Of a stretch of 64,000 nucleotides of DNA, positions 15,701 to 30,800 are shown piece after piece. The stretch's first letter is position 1. The number at the start of each line of letters is the position of its first letter. The position numbers were made by a program, and so were the translations under genes. The stretch is from Malachius bipustulatus (taxonomy: Eukaryota > Arthropoda > Insecta > Coleoptera > Melyridae). The notes beneath the pieces are model-generated. The model searched no databases and was not told the DNA's origin. It saw only the letters and a list, made by a program, of their open reading frames with translations. The stretch spans positions 32,310,268-32,374,267 of the forward strand of contig OU342639.1 in NCBI GenBank assembly GCA_910589415.1, read 5' to 3'.

Positions 15701-15730
15701 TTAAAATCGTGATTAACTAAACACGGGATT
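12730..15730. other. gene-free AT-rich region with diverged repeats
   Basis: No supported gene. Two similar stretches, near 14560-14740 and 14820-14990, share AGCAGTGGCG..GGGTAGG/GCATAGGG and a later TTTTCACAGTA/TTTTTACAGTA, and look like old copies of one dispersed repeat. The minus-strand frame at 13795-13992 has no recognisable domain. Confidence 0.4.
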
Positions 15731-15867
15731 AATATTTAATCAATTTACTCTAGTAATACGCGTGTTAAATGAGTATAGTAATTTATATTTAGGTGAATGA
15801 ATCAACTCTTCCTCAACATCTTCATTGCAAACAACTATAAGTAAAAGTATTGATTGAACATTTTAAA

Positions 15868-18800
15868 ATGGAAAGTGATCAAAGTACTGCGGTAGATCAT
15901 CGTATGGATTATTTGGGGATGTATGTACAGAAGACATTGAAATTAAAACCGGAAAAATGGACAAGGATGATGGCAAATGAAGAAAATAAAGCTGTGGTCA
16001 TGAAGTTTTTGGAAAGACCAATGCCCATTATGCTTGTTGTTGTTTTGACACCTTCAGCACAGTTAGTGGCATCTAATGGTTTTCCTTTACCTCAACTCAA
16101 AAGTAAAGGTAACTCTTTCACTAGAGAAATAGTTCGAAATTTTCATGAAAAAATCGATGTCTAATTTATAAAAAAAAAAAATTAGCAAAATATCATAAAC
16201 CGTTTTAAGTAAACAGGGTGTTTGATAAAACCGGACAGCCATGTATAAAATCGTATTTTAGGCATAAAAGAGAGAATAACTTTTTTCAAGTTAAGGTCTC
16301 GTTTAGGAAATATTTCCAAAAATGTTGCTCAGTTACTAAATTAAACATTTTTATTGCGGCCTTAGATTTCCATTTTTGGAGATTCCTCAAAAATGAGGCC
16401 TGATCTTGAAAAAAGTTATTCTGTCTTTATAGTGTTTGAAATACGATTTTCTACATAACGTTCGATTTTGGCTGTCCAGTTATCAAATACCCTGTATAAT
16501 AAAAAAAAAGAAATACTAATTAAAATAAGTTTATTGAAACCGGCTTAGGTTTTTTGGTCTAAGGAATATGTGGCACGTATTCGTAAAGACTTAATTAATT
16601 ACCTAATTTGATTAATAATTACTTTAAACTTACATGACTTTCAAGGTGTCTACTTTATTAAGAAAATGTTTGAACCGGTATCAAAGACTCCATCGAAATC
16701 AGTTATAGCTGGCGATTTGTCTTATAAAATTATCGATCAATTGGCTTCCCTTGTTGATGAAGTAAGTATGATTTATTTATTCACCTCTCTTCAATTTTTT
16801 GATGTTTTTTCGATGTTTTTTGATAGTTTAGATGTTGTTATATTTAGTTGTAAGGTATTTTTATAACTGAACGGGTAAAAAAGTCAGTAAACGTTTGTAG
16901 AAAAGTAAATAATGTTTTCTGCATTTGTGTTGCGACTGGACTCGCTTTCGTTCAACAGGCGAGAAGCGCTAGAGTAATATAGTCCGTTGACTGCGATTCT
17001 TGGCTCACAGCTGAGTTTTCGTTACTTAAACTAAAATCGTCCAGTGATCCGCTTATGAAAGAAAATTACGAGAGGGTGGTTTCTAAGAATCACTGAATAG
17101 CCCTGGATCGAGGTTATCGGCATGCATTAGCAATTTAAAAAAGCAAATAAATTATGTTAATTTTTGGTAATTGGTAAGCAATAATTAATTATAGTTCCTA
17201 ATGAATTTGGATCCTGAAGTTCTTAACTATCTCGTACGAATGGTAAATAAATGTTTGATGAAATAAAAAAAAAAACAAAATGAAAATCTCCATGGAGAAA
17301 AAATATAAAGGAGAAACTCCTTTTTTATTTATTAATCTATTTACTAATTAATTAAGTTTAATTAATAAAAATCGATTCAAATGACGTTAATGATGATTAT
17401 ATAAAGAAAATAGCACAGACTAGCCTTCAGTTAACACTCAACTTCTAGGTTCTGGTACCTCTTCTATCTAATCCATTGAACCATGAAGAGTGGCCTTCCG
17501 TAATTGCAAAAGATATTCGGAAACATGTCCATAGTCTAAAAAGCACGGTTTACCAGGTGAAAGGTCAGGTAAACGGGCAAACAGTCCTGCCAATGCCCAT
17601 TGGTGTAGAGAAAGTACAAGATGTGGAAAAGCAATTGATAGAAAGCAATGGAGAGATATGCGACCTGTACATGAAAAGCGCGATCGAAGGTGTGGTGATC
17701 AAATGGTCATCTCAGATCAACGGTGTGTTAATAAATGATTCTTCAGAGAAGAGTCTCGCTTCCGCAAATCCAGTACCGTCTGCCGGTAAGTATATTTATA
17801 TTTAAGATAAAAAAGGCATTATTTATAGTACTTTACAGAACTTCAATTTTGGAGTTTGCGCCTGAGCGACTTGCAATATATCTATGAACAGCTCAGAAAT
17901 CCCCGCGTACGCAGCATGGCGGTAATATTGGAGAAAACCAACAGTGCTTACTTCGGTTGTTTTAAACACCTTTTCAAAAATGTGGTTATTTCTCTAGCTG
18001 AAGCTAAAGACATCTATTCGTATCTTATGCCTCTGAAGAAACACATAGAAATACTGGAAGAAACCGACTTCAATGAGTGTGCCACGTTATTAGCTCCTTT
18101 AATGCATATTCTATGTTTAATATGGTCAAATTCATCATACTATGATCAAGTAAAGTTAATCGTTCTACTGAAACAAATATGCAACCTTCTAATTCAAGAA
18201 GTGAGTAAATTTTTTTTTTTTTTTTTTTGAACAAAAAATCTTAATTTTGTTCCTATAGGCAAAAAAGTTTCTCGACCCGACTACTTTATTCCATAGCGAC
18301 TTAGATGAGGCAATGATTCGCGTGAGTCAATGCTTGACAATATTGAGACATTTCACCAAAATATTTACCATTTACAAGAACAACCTGTCAAGATTTTACA
18401 AAGACGAAGAACCACAATTATGGAATTTCCACCCAAACTTGATATTCGAACGGTTTAATGCGTTTGTGCATCGATTGCAAACCATTCAGTGGTTTTTTGA
18501 TACTGTGCTTGAATTTAATAAATTAGAAAAAATTGAAATAGGCGGCATTAAAGGAAGAAATCTTAGTATCAGAATGATGAATGTTTTTGGAGAGTTTCAA
18601 CAATGTGTGTCAATATTTTCTGGAAAGTCTTACGACGTCTTAGATCCCGATGACACGTCTTTTATATCCGATTACGATAATTTCAAGAAGAAAATTTTTG
18701 ACATGGATATGAAATTAGCGGCCATTCTTTGTCAAGCATTCGAAGATTGTTGCAATCTTGACAGCGTCTTTAAGGTATAGTTACATAAATGTGAAAAAAT

Positions 18801-21800
18801 TATTTACTTCACCATTGCTTCAAAATAAAAAAAATATAAATTTTTTCTGATCGATATTTTTTTCAATTCAGAATTTAATTTCAGTGCAAAAGAAGACACC
18901 CGCACCCGCCGCTTTTTGTTTTGAAGTATTGTTTGAACCATTTTTTTTTTATAATAGTGTGTTTTTTTCAGCTGATTAGCATTGTTGGAACAATTTTAGA
19001 GAGACCGTTAATTAAAGAACAATTCACAAATAGGTACGATAAAATTTTAGATATGCTGGAAAATGAAGTTGAAATAACAAAGGTAAGGTTATAATATAAT
19101 AAAATATAATTTATATTATACAGAGGTAGGTTTTTTAACAAAAATTACCGTTCTTGCTTAAACACGATTCAATTTAATACAGTTCATGTGGTTAATAATT
19201 TGATCCCTTGAGGGTTCGTAATTTTACACCATTAAAATTATCATTTGGAATAGCCTTTCAGGGTCTCTAGAAGTTATTAGTATCTCGAATATTTCGTGAA
19301 TGGAAAGCGAAAAATTAAGAAAGGTGTAAGCAATAATAAATATTTTTCAGAGTTTATTTTCCGAATTCAAAGAAAGTAACAGTCACTTTGTGATATATAA
19401 GTACAAGCCCAAAGTAGCTGGTTCCCTGAATTGCATCGATAATATATGTTCCCGTATAACAGCTCCTATATTAAGCTTCAAAGCCTTACAACATCCGTAA
19501 GTAAGAGAAACATTTTGGAATTATGACGCTCGACAATAATTTTTTTTTCAATTTGATTTCAGAATAAACCAAAGTCCAAGAGCTAAAGCAATAATAACAA
19601 AATATGAAATGATGGTGGACGAAATGACAAAATTTAGAGACAAATTATTTTGGAATTGGGTGAAAGCTGCCCCAGAAAGAATCGAACGTAATTTAAATAA
19701 GTGCCTTTTAGGAAGAAATATGAAAACTAAAGACCTGTATATGAACTTCCACCCTGAAGTAAGTTATCTACTGTATTACCATTTATTTGTCCAAGAAATT
19801 GTCACCAAGGTCCACCATTAATCAGCCTCAGGGGGACCATTGTAGAAACCTCCCCAACTCGATACTTTGGTTGAAGGAGTGCTTCAGGAAAGCATAAAGG
19901 GCTATGACTCAGTCGTCTTATTCCCCCAAACTTGTGGTAGCAAAATGAGACCAATAAAGACACAACAACCTTACAATGTTGTGGATTCTTTTGGTCAAAG
20001 TGAATCTCTGTGCAGACCAAAGTCTTTACTGATATAATTATAATTGATAAATTGTTACAGATTTCTTCTATATTACGAGAAGTTCATTACTTGAAACAAA
20101 CGAGACTAGATGAAATTCCCGAAATAACTCTGGAATTATATAAAAAAAATGATGTGTTTCGAAAGTATGTATCCAGTCTGGAGACCACTGTGTCCTGGTA
20201 TAATAAAATTAGACGTACAGCCAAAGATGTAGAATTAGCTTTAATCGCAAACGAAGTTAAGGACATAGATAAATTAATAGTCAGAGGACAAGAAGAACTG
20301 AATTGGAATTCGGAAGGTAAATCTGTGTTGCCATTTACAGGCCATTTTACAAGATTTTATTTTAAATAGTAGAGCTTGATGAGCTGCACCTTTGTAGAAC
20401 AAAGCGCCTTATCCTACAATACCCAAGGCCTATTTAGTGGTAAAATTTCAAAAAAATATTACAAAATAAAATTTTGTACAAATTCTGGGAAATCGCAATT
20501 AAAGACGAAACTTAGGTTTCTATTGACTTTTATTAGATCTCGCTTGATTCGTTTTAGAAAGTGAACTTCAACTACTCCCGCTCCCCCAGCCAGCTCTCCC
20601 TCGGGTTATCACCTAGGCCAGCTGATGGAAGTTGAATAATTGAATAAATAAATAAAGTTGTATGTGTTCTCCCGTTCTCAAATAATTTTATTTCTAGATT
20701 TGTGGCCGTATATGATAAAATTACACGATCTAGTGGAAAGGGTCCAGAAGAATCTCAACGAGTGCCAAGAAAATTTACAAGAAATCAAGAATATATTGAT
20801 ACCATTTGCTCGTCAACCTCTCTTTGAACGAAAAGACGGCAAAAAAGATACCTGTCTAAATTTAGATGAGAAAGGTGAACGCAGAACTCAAAGAAGCTTA
20901 GAAATTGCCGAAGCAGCGTCTAAAATATCTAATCTTCTAGAAAAAAATATGGAATTATTTGGTATTATTATCGATAACCAAAATAGTTCAAAGTGGATTA
21001 ATTATGTTAATTTCGTCGATAAAATTGTGGTTAATTACTTATACCAAACAGTTGGATGCAGGTAAATAAATTAAACCAAAGTTATTCATTCGAATATCTA
21101 TTTATCGTCGCTACAATATTTTTTCTTTCAGTTTAGGTTATATAAATGAGCACATGGATCCAGTTAATAATTTAGCACCATTATTCGAAGCCCAGTTAAA
21201 GCTCCTGGAACCTCACATTATTTACACCCCATCAATGAATAGTACAGACGAAGACAGCTTCAAAAATCTTATAATGGGGCTGATTTCGGATATCTTGAAA
21301 ATCCCTTCTGGAGTCAAGAGATTTTCATTGACAGTTACAGCCTCTTATGAAGATGAAGTTGCCAATAATCAAGATATTACAGACATGAAGACGGATATTT
21401 TAAATCGAGTAGACAGAGTGATAGAAGAAGCTTACGAATTTTGCGATAATTTCCAAGTATATTCATATTTATGGCTGGATGATAGGGCTCTCTATTTGCA
21501 ACAATTTTTGTTATTTGGTCGACAAATAACTGGCGAAGAGATGGATTTGGTTCAAATGAATGATCCTGCTGCTCCTAAGGCGAATCCACCAAATATGGAA
21601 TCGTTCAGAGAACAAATCGATTGTTTCGAAAACTTGCACACTAAGGTGGAGAAAATGGAAACTGAAAAAGTTTTCAATTCATGGTTCAGAGTCGATATCA
21701 GACCATTCAAACAAGCGTTATTGAACATCATTTGCCGATGGGGTAGCATGTTCAAAGAGCATTTAGTCAACACCGTGACCAGTAGTTTATCAGATTTAGC

Positions 21801-24800
21801 ACAGTTTATCAGAAACGCCGATGAAGGATTACAACAAACTGTCAATGAAGGGGATTACGAGCCATTAGTAAACGTAATGGGATACCTGCTTCACGTTAAA
21901 GAACGTCAAAGTGCGACAGATCAGATGTTTGAACCATTGAAAGAAACGATAGAGCTCCTCAAATTTTACGACCAAGATATTCCTGAAGAGGTCAACGTAT
22001 ATCTCCAGGAACTACCAGAGCAATGGAACAACACCAAAAAGATATCCGTTACTGTTAAACAACAAGTTGCGCCGTTACAAGCAGCAGAAGTCGCATGTAT
22101 TAGAAAAAAAATTGCAGATTTCGAAACGAAAATCATTTACTATCGAGAAACCTTTAAAAAGTATACTTTCTTTCAGTACAGTTGTGAAAATCCTTACGAA
22201 ATGATGGATAGAGTAAATCATGACATTAAACGGTTTGAGCAAATAATGAGTAATATACAAGAATCTGGATCGCTATTTGAAGTTGTTGTGCCAGATTTTA
22301 AAGCCTTGAAACAGTGCAGGAAGGAATTACGAATGCTGAAGGTACTGAAACTTGACTTAACTATCATATGCATGCATGCAACGTAGAATAATGTGGTAAT
22401 GAGTTCTTATTCAGAAGTGTTCAATTTGATTTTTCTTAACCGACGATTTTGTTATGGTGGCGACATTTATGCCGCTGTCATCTGTCTGGTGGATAAAAAG
22501 GAGCTGTATCTTGGGCAGTTCACTTATATTGGTTACCTTTCTAAATAACCCCGAATGCCTATTTCCACTAAGATTAAAAAGCGCCTTGATAGAGAAGAGA
22601 ACTATGAGAATTGCCTACCGGGAAACTTCGCTGGTTCTACCAGCGGGTACTCGCCTCAATGTTTCTCATTAGATGGTCATGATCGTTGGAAGAGGTGAAA
22701 ATTCTTCAAGAAGCGGTGCTGTTTCCTGATGTAAATGATGAAATCTTCACGATAGACTGTGGCAAAATAGCTCATCCCTGCGAGGAAGCTGGTCAACATC
22801 TTTTGATGACAGGAACCATCTTGAGAGCAGCAAATCTGGTGCATTATTCTGTTCTATTTTTCCCTGTTCTGTTCTGGATGTGGGCTGCGTGGGCTTTACT
22901 CACTCACAGCCACCTTGTTTCCTTGATGCTTCATGCAGCACGATATTGCCAGGACCCCTTCCTTGCCGCATTTGCTTCCAAACTTTCTTAAGGCTGTTGG
23001 AACAGTCTCCTCGAAAATGGCCTTTCTGGCCGCATCTGTAGCAGACTTCGTTTGTCCTATCCTGGCTGCTTGGCTGATGCGGGATTTGCCGAGGCTAACG
23101 GTTCGAGCTTCCGTCGGGTTTGCATCCACCCCTTTCGCGGTTCTCAAAATTTTGTGCAGGTGGAGGTGTATCCGGTCTTCCGGCAACACGTTCCTGATTA
23201 TCATCTCGAGTTCTTGGCTGGGGGACATCGATCCGTCTCCCCGTATGAGGGTCCAAATTGCAGTTATGTGGTCCCTGTTAACTCTTTGGGCTTCTGCTTC
23301 CTGCTTCTGATCTCCTCCTCCAACGCTAGTGAGTATTCGTAAGGGAAAAATGTGTTCCTGAAGTCTGTCTCAAATTTGGTCCAGTTATCCCAGTCGTCCC
23401 TGGTGTTCCTGAACGACAGAAGCGACTCCCCTTTCAGCAGCTCTGGGAGCGCCTTTCCTCCTTTTTGTCGAATTTTGTGTTCCATTTTCGGACGTGGTCA
23501 TTGACTTCTGCCTGCGACGGTTGGCTTACGTGGTCGCGAATCTCGGGTACGGGCGATTCTCTTTTCTCAGTGCGCAAGCCCAGTTTTAGGATGGCTATTT
23601 CGGCTTACAGAGCGGCGATTCGATCATTTTCTGTTTTATCTGGCTGTTCTGGCTTGACTGACTGATCGCGCCCGGATTTCGTGCAAAGTGTCTGTGGCAG
23701 TCAACTCGCGACGCGTCGCTTCCATTCGGCTTCGTCTTTGCTGAGTAGGTAGATCCAGTTCAGTCCCTCAGCGCCTGTGGTTTCTGTGTCGGGCATCGTT
23801 CTTCGCTGAATATGACGTGACGAAGAAGCGTTTAATTTACGTTGGGCGCCAATTCTTGTAACCAGTTTTTCTTGACAGCAATAAATGTCGCAGGGAAGGT
23901 ATTTTTCCTGGGCTCAGGGAATGTCGCCATTAAATAGGCTTATGAAAGCTTCCAATTTGTCTAACTGATCGTGATGAGATTAACAAAATAATTCTTTCAG
24001 CAATTATGGGACTACAAGCACATTGTATACGCGTCCGTTGACGACTGGAAGACGACACCTTGGAGGAAAATCGATGTTGAAAATATGGACATAGAATGTA
24101 AAAAGTTCGCCAAGGAAATTAGGATGCTGGATAAGGATATGCGTTCTTGGGACTCATATACTGGTCTGGAGGCAACTGTTAAAAACACTTTAACTTCTTT
24201 GAAAGCTGTGGGTGAATTACAAAATCCAGCCATAAGGGAACGTCACTGGGATCAGCTAATGAATTCCACAAAGGTAAATTCTAAGCTTAACGGGCCTTAC
24301 CAAATTAAGTGAAATAGACCTCTATGAAATAATTTAATTACGTTTTGTAGCTCTGTTTCAGAATTATGTTTAGATTTTACTCTGTACATTTTTGCCAAAT
24401 TATTTTTTCTTTAAAAACCTTATCGTTAAAACATAAGATAAATATGAATTTTATTTATTTTGATAACTTTCTCATTATGACGTCATACAGATCGAATGAA
24501 GTAATCTAAACATAATTTTGTCCACCACATAAGAAACTGCTCCCGTTTCCAATTGTCTTCAAAAATCTTTCCAAAAAACAAGTCATGTATGATGAATCTC
24601 TAAAAAAATCCATGATTTGTAATTTTTGAAATCGACATACCTGTAAAAAATATGAAAATTTCATTATTTTGAAAATTTTTGTAAAACCATTGACAAAATT
24701 TTTACCACTCCCGAATGTCTCAAGGTATCAATGTTCTCGTACCACTATCACTGGATTTGTTTAATTATTTATTTACAAATTTGGCCAATGTACAGAAATT

Positions 24801-27800
24801 TACAAAAAAAGTAAGCTTATATGTGGTGAATGACTAGTAAATCTGTAACATGGGCTACAACACTCAAGAAATGTATATATGGTACTACTTACCTACATTA
24901 CGTACATTTGTATAGAATCTGTATATATTTGTACATATTAGTTTATATAATGTATTAGTACAGATACTCATTCTTTCTTCATTGTACATAACATGTTATC
25001 AAACGTTCTCTGTTGCACCTCTGTTCCAGAATTTAGCTGATTTGCCTAAAGAATTTACTGTGAGTATAGCCGATGGATATACCTAAGCTGCATGCAAAAT
25101 TATCACTTTCACATTCGGAAAAGAAGTAAAATTTAGCTACCTTATAGGAATTTAAAAAAAATAGTCCTCGAGCAGATTTTCATAGCTTCACCTAAGAATT
25201 TTTTTTTCGTTTAAATTATTATTTTTCTAGCTGATTTGTAGATTTTTGTAATAAACAATAATCTAGTGTTATAAAAAAGACGCCTCAAGACGCTTGAGCG
25301 TGTCAAAGAATCGTTTTGAAAAAATCGACAAAATGAACCTCTTCACCCGGAAAATGATTTTTTTCCTATATCTCGAAAACGGGGACTGTTACAAAGGACC
25401 CGATTACAGTTTTCAACTTCTCGCACTTCCTGTCGTGTGACGGCGAATTTTTAAAGTCCTCAGTTTTCTCACAAAAACGAGACCAAAAATTTTGAAAAGC
25501 TATAGAAAATATAACTTAGAATTATTATAACACTTCACGAAGAATTTTTCATTAGCGAGAGCATGTTTTAAAAAAATAAGGCTGTAGATAAAAGCTTTTA
25601 ATTTATTTATTTAAATACATAGTTTGGAAATATTCTTTTTTTTTTTCTTGTTAAATATTTTAGTAGGTACTTGTTTTCTTCCACTATATTTAGAAACAAT
25701 AATTGAGGTATACACCCATGCAAATAATTATATACGATAAATTTTTCAGACCAAAATTGTTATGGACCACAGTACCACCTTGGCAGATCTTCTGGGACTA
25801 AATCTTCATGAATGCGAGGATGAAGTGAAGAATATTGTCGATAAAGCTGTTAAAGAAATGTCAATGGAGAAAGTGTTGAAAGATTTAAATACGACGTGGT
25901 CTTCAATGAAATTTGAGCAAGACACTCACAGCAGAACTGGCTGCACCCTATTAAGAGCCAGTGAGGAACTCATAGAAACTCTTGAAGAAAATCAAGTACA
26001 AATTCAAAATTTAATCACATCGAAATTCATAGCCCATTTTCTTGAAGAAGTATCAGCATGGCAAGCAAGATTAAGTTTAGCAGATTCAGTAATTACTGTC
26101 TGGTTCGAGGTACAAAGAACTTGGACCCATTTGGAGTCAATATTCATGAGTTCGGAAGACATTCGAAAACAATTGCCGGAAGACTCTGAAAGATTCGACT
26201 CAATCGATAAAGATTTCAAGGAGCTCATGACGGATATGTCAAAAGTGACGAATGTGATAGAAACGACTAATCGGGCAGGGTTACTTCAGACGTTGGAGAA
26301 ATTGCAAGAGCAATTAATCTTATGTGAAAAAGCTTTGGCTGTTTATTTAGAAACGAAACGACTGGCATTCCCGAGATTTTACTTCGTTTCATCAGCAGAC
26401 TTACTGGATATTTTATCCAATGGCAACCAACCGGAATTAGTAGCAAAACATTTAACTAAATTGTTTGATTCTGTAGCGAGACTAAATTTTGGGAAAGATG
26501 CTGAAGGTGCATTAGACAGTTCAATTAAAGGGATGTACGCGAAGGATGGAGAATATGTGAAATTTCACAGCGACACAAACTGCGACGGTGCTGTACGTGC
26601 ACACATTTTATTTTCATTGTAGCTACATCTCGAACAACATTTTTGTTACAGGTGGAGGTATGGTTAAACCGTATCCAAGCTTCAATGAGAACCACAATAA
26701 GATATTACATCGGCGAAGGTGTGCAGTCCTACGAAGAAAAGCTGAGAGATCAGTGGTTGTTCGACTTTCCAGCACAAGTATCTTTATGCGGGACTCAAAT
26801 CTGGTGGACAACAGAAGTAAACATAGCCTTTTCGAGATTAGAGGAGGGTTATGACAACGCAATCAGGGACTATTACAAGAAACAAGTCCAGCAACTGAGC
26901 ACTTTGATTTCTCTCTTACTGGGAGACCTTTCCAAACAAGACAGACAGAAGATCATGACCATATGCACCATCGACGTACATTCCAGAGATGTCGTCGGGA
27001 AACTGATCCAAATGAAAGTAGAGTCCGCATTAGCCTTTCCCTGGGTGTCGCAGTTGAGACATCGATGGTGCGAACAAGATAAGCATTGTTATGCGAACAT
27101 ATGTGATGCACAGTTTAGATACAGCTACGAGTATCTAGGCAACACACCTAGATTGGTAATTACGCCACTGACGGATAGATGTTACATTACTTTAACCCAG
27201 GCTAGTTTACTTGGAGCTATCAGATTTCTGTATCTCTAATAGTCGAATTATTGATTGCAGTCTTTGCATTTAATTATGGGCGGAGGTCCAGCAGGACCTG
27301 CCGGTACTGGTAAGACTGAAACTACGAAAGACTTGGGACGTGCACTTGGTATCTCGGTGTACGTGTTCAATTGTTCTGAGCAAATGGATTATAAGGTAAA
27401 ATATTTTTCGCGTAGTTGTTATCTAATCCCCAAAATTTATGGTTATATCTGAGAAATTTAGAGGTTTAATTCAATGTAAATATATCAGTGGAATAAACTG
27501 AAGGTAAAAACGAACAATTGGATGTAAAAATGTGATAAAAATTCCAACCCTTATTTATGAAAGTGCATGCGTCAATTAATTTTGTTATTTAATTTAAAAA
27601 GATTGATTAGGAAACCTGTAGGTACCTATTTGGCTTATTTTAGACAGACGTGAAATTCGGCAATAATTAATTATATGCAAAATGTAAAATATTATGAAAG
27701 AAATAACACGTGGAAGTACTTCCAAGAAATAAAAACCCAGCCTTTGATTGGTTTTCGCAACGGAACTGCAAGTATCTCCTACGGTGGCTGAAGTCAAAGC

Positions 27801-30800
27801 GCAAAAATCTCCAGAGCAATTAGATATTGACATGAACGACTGACCAAATGACATCTAAAGTGACAATGCCAACTGGTACAAAAATTATCATCTAACTTAA
27901 TGTCTGATTTCAGTCATGTGGAAATATTTATAAAGGTCTAGCTCAAACTGGAGCTTGGGGCTGCTTTGATGAATTCAACAGAATATCCGTGGAAGTACTT
28001 TCAGTCGTTGCTGTCCAGGTGAAGTCTGTACTGGATGCTATTAAAAATAAAAGGGAACAGTTTGATTTCATGGGCGATGACATTTGTCTTGTGCCGAGTG
28101 TAGGAATTTTCATCACGATGAATCCAGGATACGCTGGTAGGACTGAATTACCGGAAAACTTGAAAGCTTTATTCAGGTAGGTAAGATTGATGGCAAAATA
28201 TTTCATGTTTGACCCTGACAATAGCAGCTTATCAATTTGTTTTGCAGACCTTGCGCAATGGTAGTGCCCGATTTCGAGTTGATATGTGAAATAATGTTAG
28301 TCGCGGAAGGTTTCCAAGAAGCTAAAATACTCGCTCGAAAATTTATTACACTCTACACTCTATGCAAGGAGTTACTATCAAAGCAAGACCATTATGACTG
28401 GGGACTTCGAGCCATCAAATCTGTGTTGGTTGTAGCAGGATCATTAAAGGTGATCTTCGATAAATTAAAATAGCTCCTGTCAGATTATAAAAAGCATTTT
28501 TTTATAGAGAGGCGATCCAGGCAGACCAGAAGAAGAAGTTCTTATGAGAGCTTTGAGAGATTTCAATGTCCCTAAAATTGTTACCGATGACACTCCCGTT
28601 TTCATGGGTTTGATTGGAGATCTATTCCCTGCATTGGAAGTCCCCAGAAAGAGGGATGTCGAGTTTGAAAGAACTGTCAAACAAGCGGCTATCGACCTCA
28701 AACTTCAACCGGAAGATAATTTCATTCTGAAGGTGAGACTATCCACTTTTAAATTAATTTTCATGATTTTTTTTCAGGTGGTTCAGTTGGAAGAACTCCT
28801 AGAAGTTCGCCATTCCGTATTCATCGTGGGCAATGCCGGAACCGGAAAAACGCAAGTATGGAAAACTTTATTCCGCACATACTTAAACATCAAGAGGAAA
28901 CCGGTCTACAACGACCTAAACCCTAAAGCCGTCACAAATGATGAACTATTCGGTATCATAAACCCAGCAACAAGGGAATGGAAGGACGGATTGCTGTCGG
29001 TTTTAATGAGAGAGCAAGCAAATCTACCTGGCGACAATCCGAAATGGATCGTCCTGGATGGCGACATCGACCCCATGTGGATTGAGTCCTTGAACACTGT
29101 CATGGATGACAATAAAGTTCTCACTTTGGCAAGCAACGAAAGAATAGCCTTAACTCATGGCATGAGACTACTGTTCGAGATATCCAATTTAAGAACTGCT
29201 ACCCCGGCTACTGTATCGAGGGCTGGAATTCTATACATTAATCCTCAGGATTTGGGATGGAATCCGTAAGTTAAAATGCTTTTAATCTCCTCACTAGGGA
29301 TCACAGACACCCTATATATTAAGCTCGCCGAAATAAATTGGATGAGTGCATCTATCTCAGCTCATCTCATCGATTTCTCACGCCTTTCTGGCCTAACTTC
29401 TAAGTGTTTTTTTTTAATTAATTGGAGGATGCATTTTTTGAAACAGATTTTACGGGTATTAGTAATTAATATAATTTCAGATTTGTGACAAGTTGGATGG
29501 AGACACGCACTAATGTAGCTGAGAAATCAAATTTGATCATGCTCTTCGACAAATATATACCCAGTTGCTTGGAAAACGTTCGAGTGAGGTTTAAGAAGAT
29601 CACACCGATCGTCGAAACAACTCACATAGAAATGTTGTGTCATCTGCTTGATTGTTTGCTGATTCCAGCGAACACACCGCCAGATTGTCCCAAGGAGTGG
29701 TATGAACTATACTTCATATTCTGCTGTGTTTGGGCATTTGGATCTGCGCTATTTCAAGAACAGGTACATCCATGACGGTTTTCGCTGCATTGCCGAGCAT
29801 CAAAGAAAATTATGTTTTGCAGACAACAGATTATAGGGTGGAGTTTACAAAATGGTGGACAAATGAATTCAAGACGGTTAAATTTCCAAGTGGAGGCACA
29901 GTTTTTGATTTTTATATTGATCCCGAAACCAAACAATTTGCACCTTGGACCGATTGTCTTGGACGATTCGAACTTGATCCCGATGTTCCCTTACAGGTGT
30001 TGTTTTTCAAAGATATTAGAAACGTTTATCTACAAAACATGTAAACTTGTAAAGTGATCAATGATACATTTCAGGCAGTCTTGGTCCATACAGCAGAATC
30101 AATAAGAATTCGCTATTTCTTGAACTTGTTAATGGATAAACGTCACCCTGTAATGTTAGTCGGGAATGCCGGCTGCGGTAAAACTGTCTTGATCAGCGAA
30201 AAATTATCTTCGTTACCGGAAAGCTATACAGTTACCAACGTGCCCTTCAATTTTTACACTACATCCGAAATGTTGCAGAAAATTCTGGAGAAGCCTCTTG
30301 AGAAAAAGGCTGGAAGAAATTATGGTCCCCCTGGGAGCAAAACGTTGATTTATTTTATAGATGATATGAACATGCCCGAGGTAGACGAATATGGAACTGT
30401 TCAACCGCATACTATGATCAGACAGCATCTCGACTATAATCATTGGTATTCTTTAGACTTGGAGTCATTATCTCTAGTTTTATGAATTATCTAATTTGTC
30501 TTATTTTTGTATTATTTACCTTCAGCTGATGATTTAAATTTTATATTGGTGTTGCCTCCCACAACCTTTTTGGATCCATTCCTTAATTAATAGCTTTTTT
30601 TGACAACTATCTCTCTGGCGCCTCGGTTTATTAGCCTGACTATATCGGTTACTGCATAAATGTCCGCTCCATGGCCTCTAGTACTTCTTCCATTTTAGCT
30701 ACTTGCAGCTTACAGGACGGCGTAGACCTTCTGGTTAAAAGACCTTTGAGGTTGATCCCAGGGGAAGTGGTCTTCCCAATTCTCTCATTCCTATGAGTCG

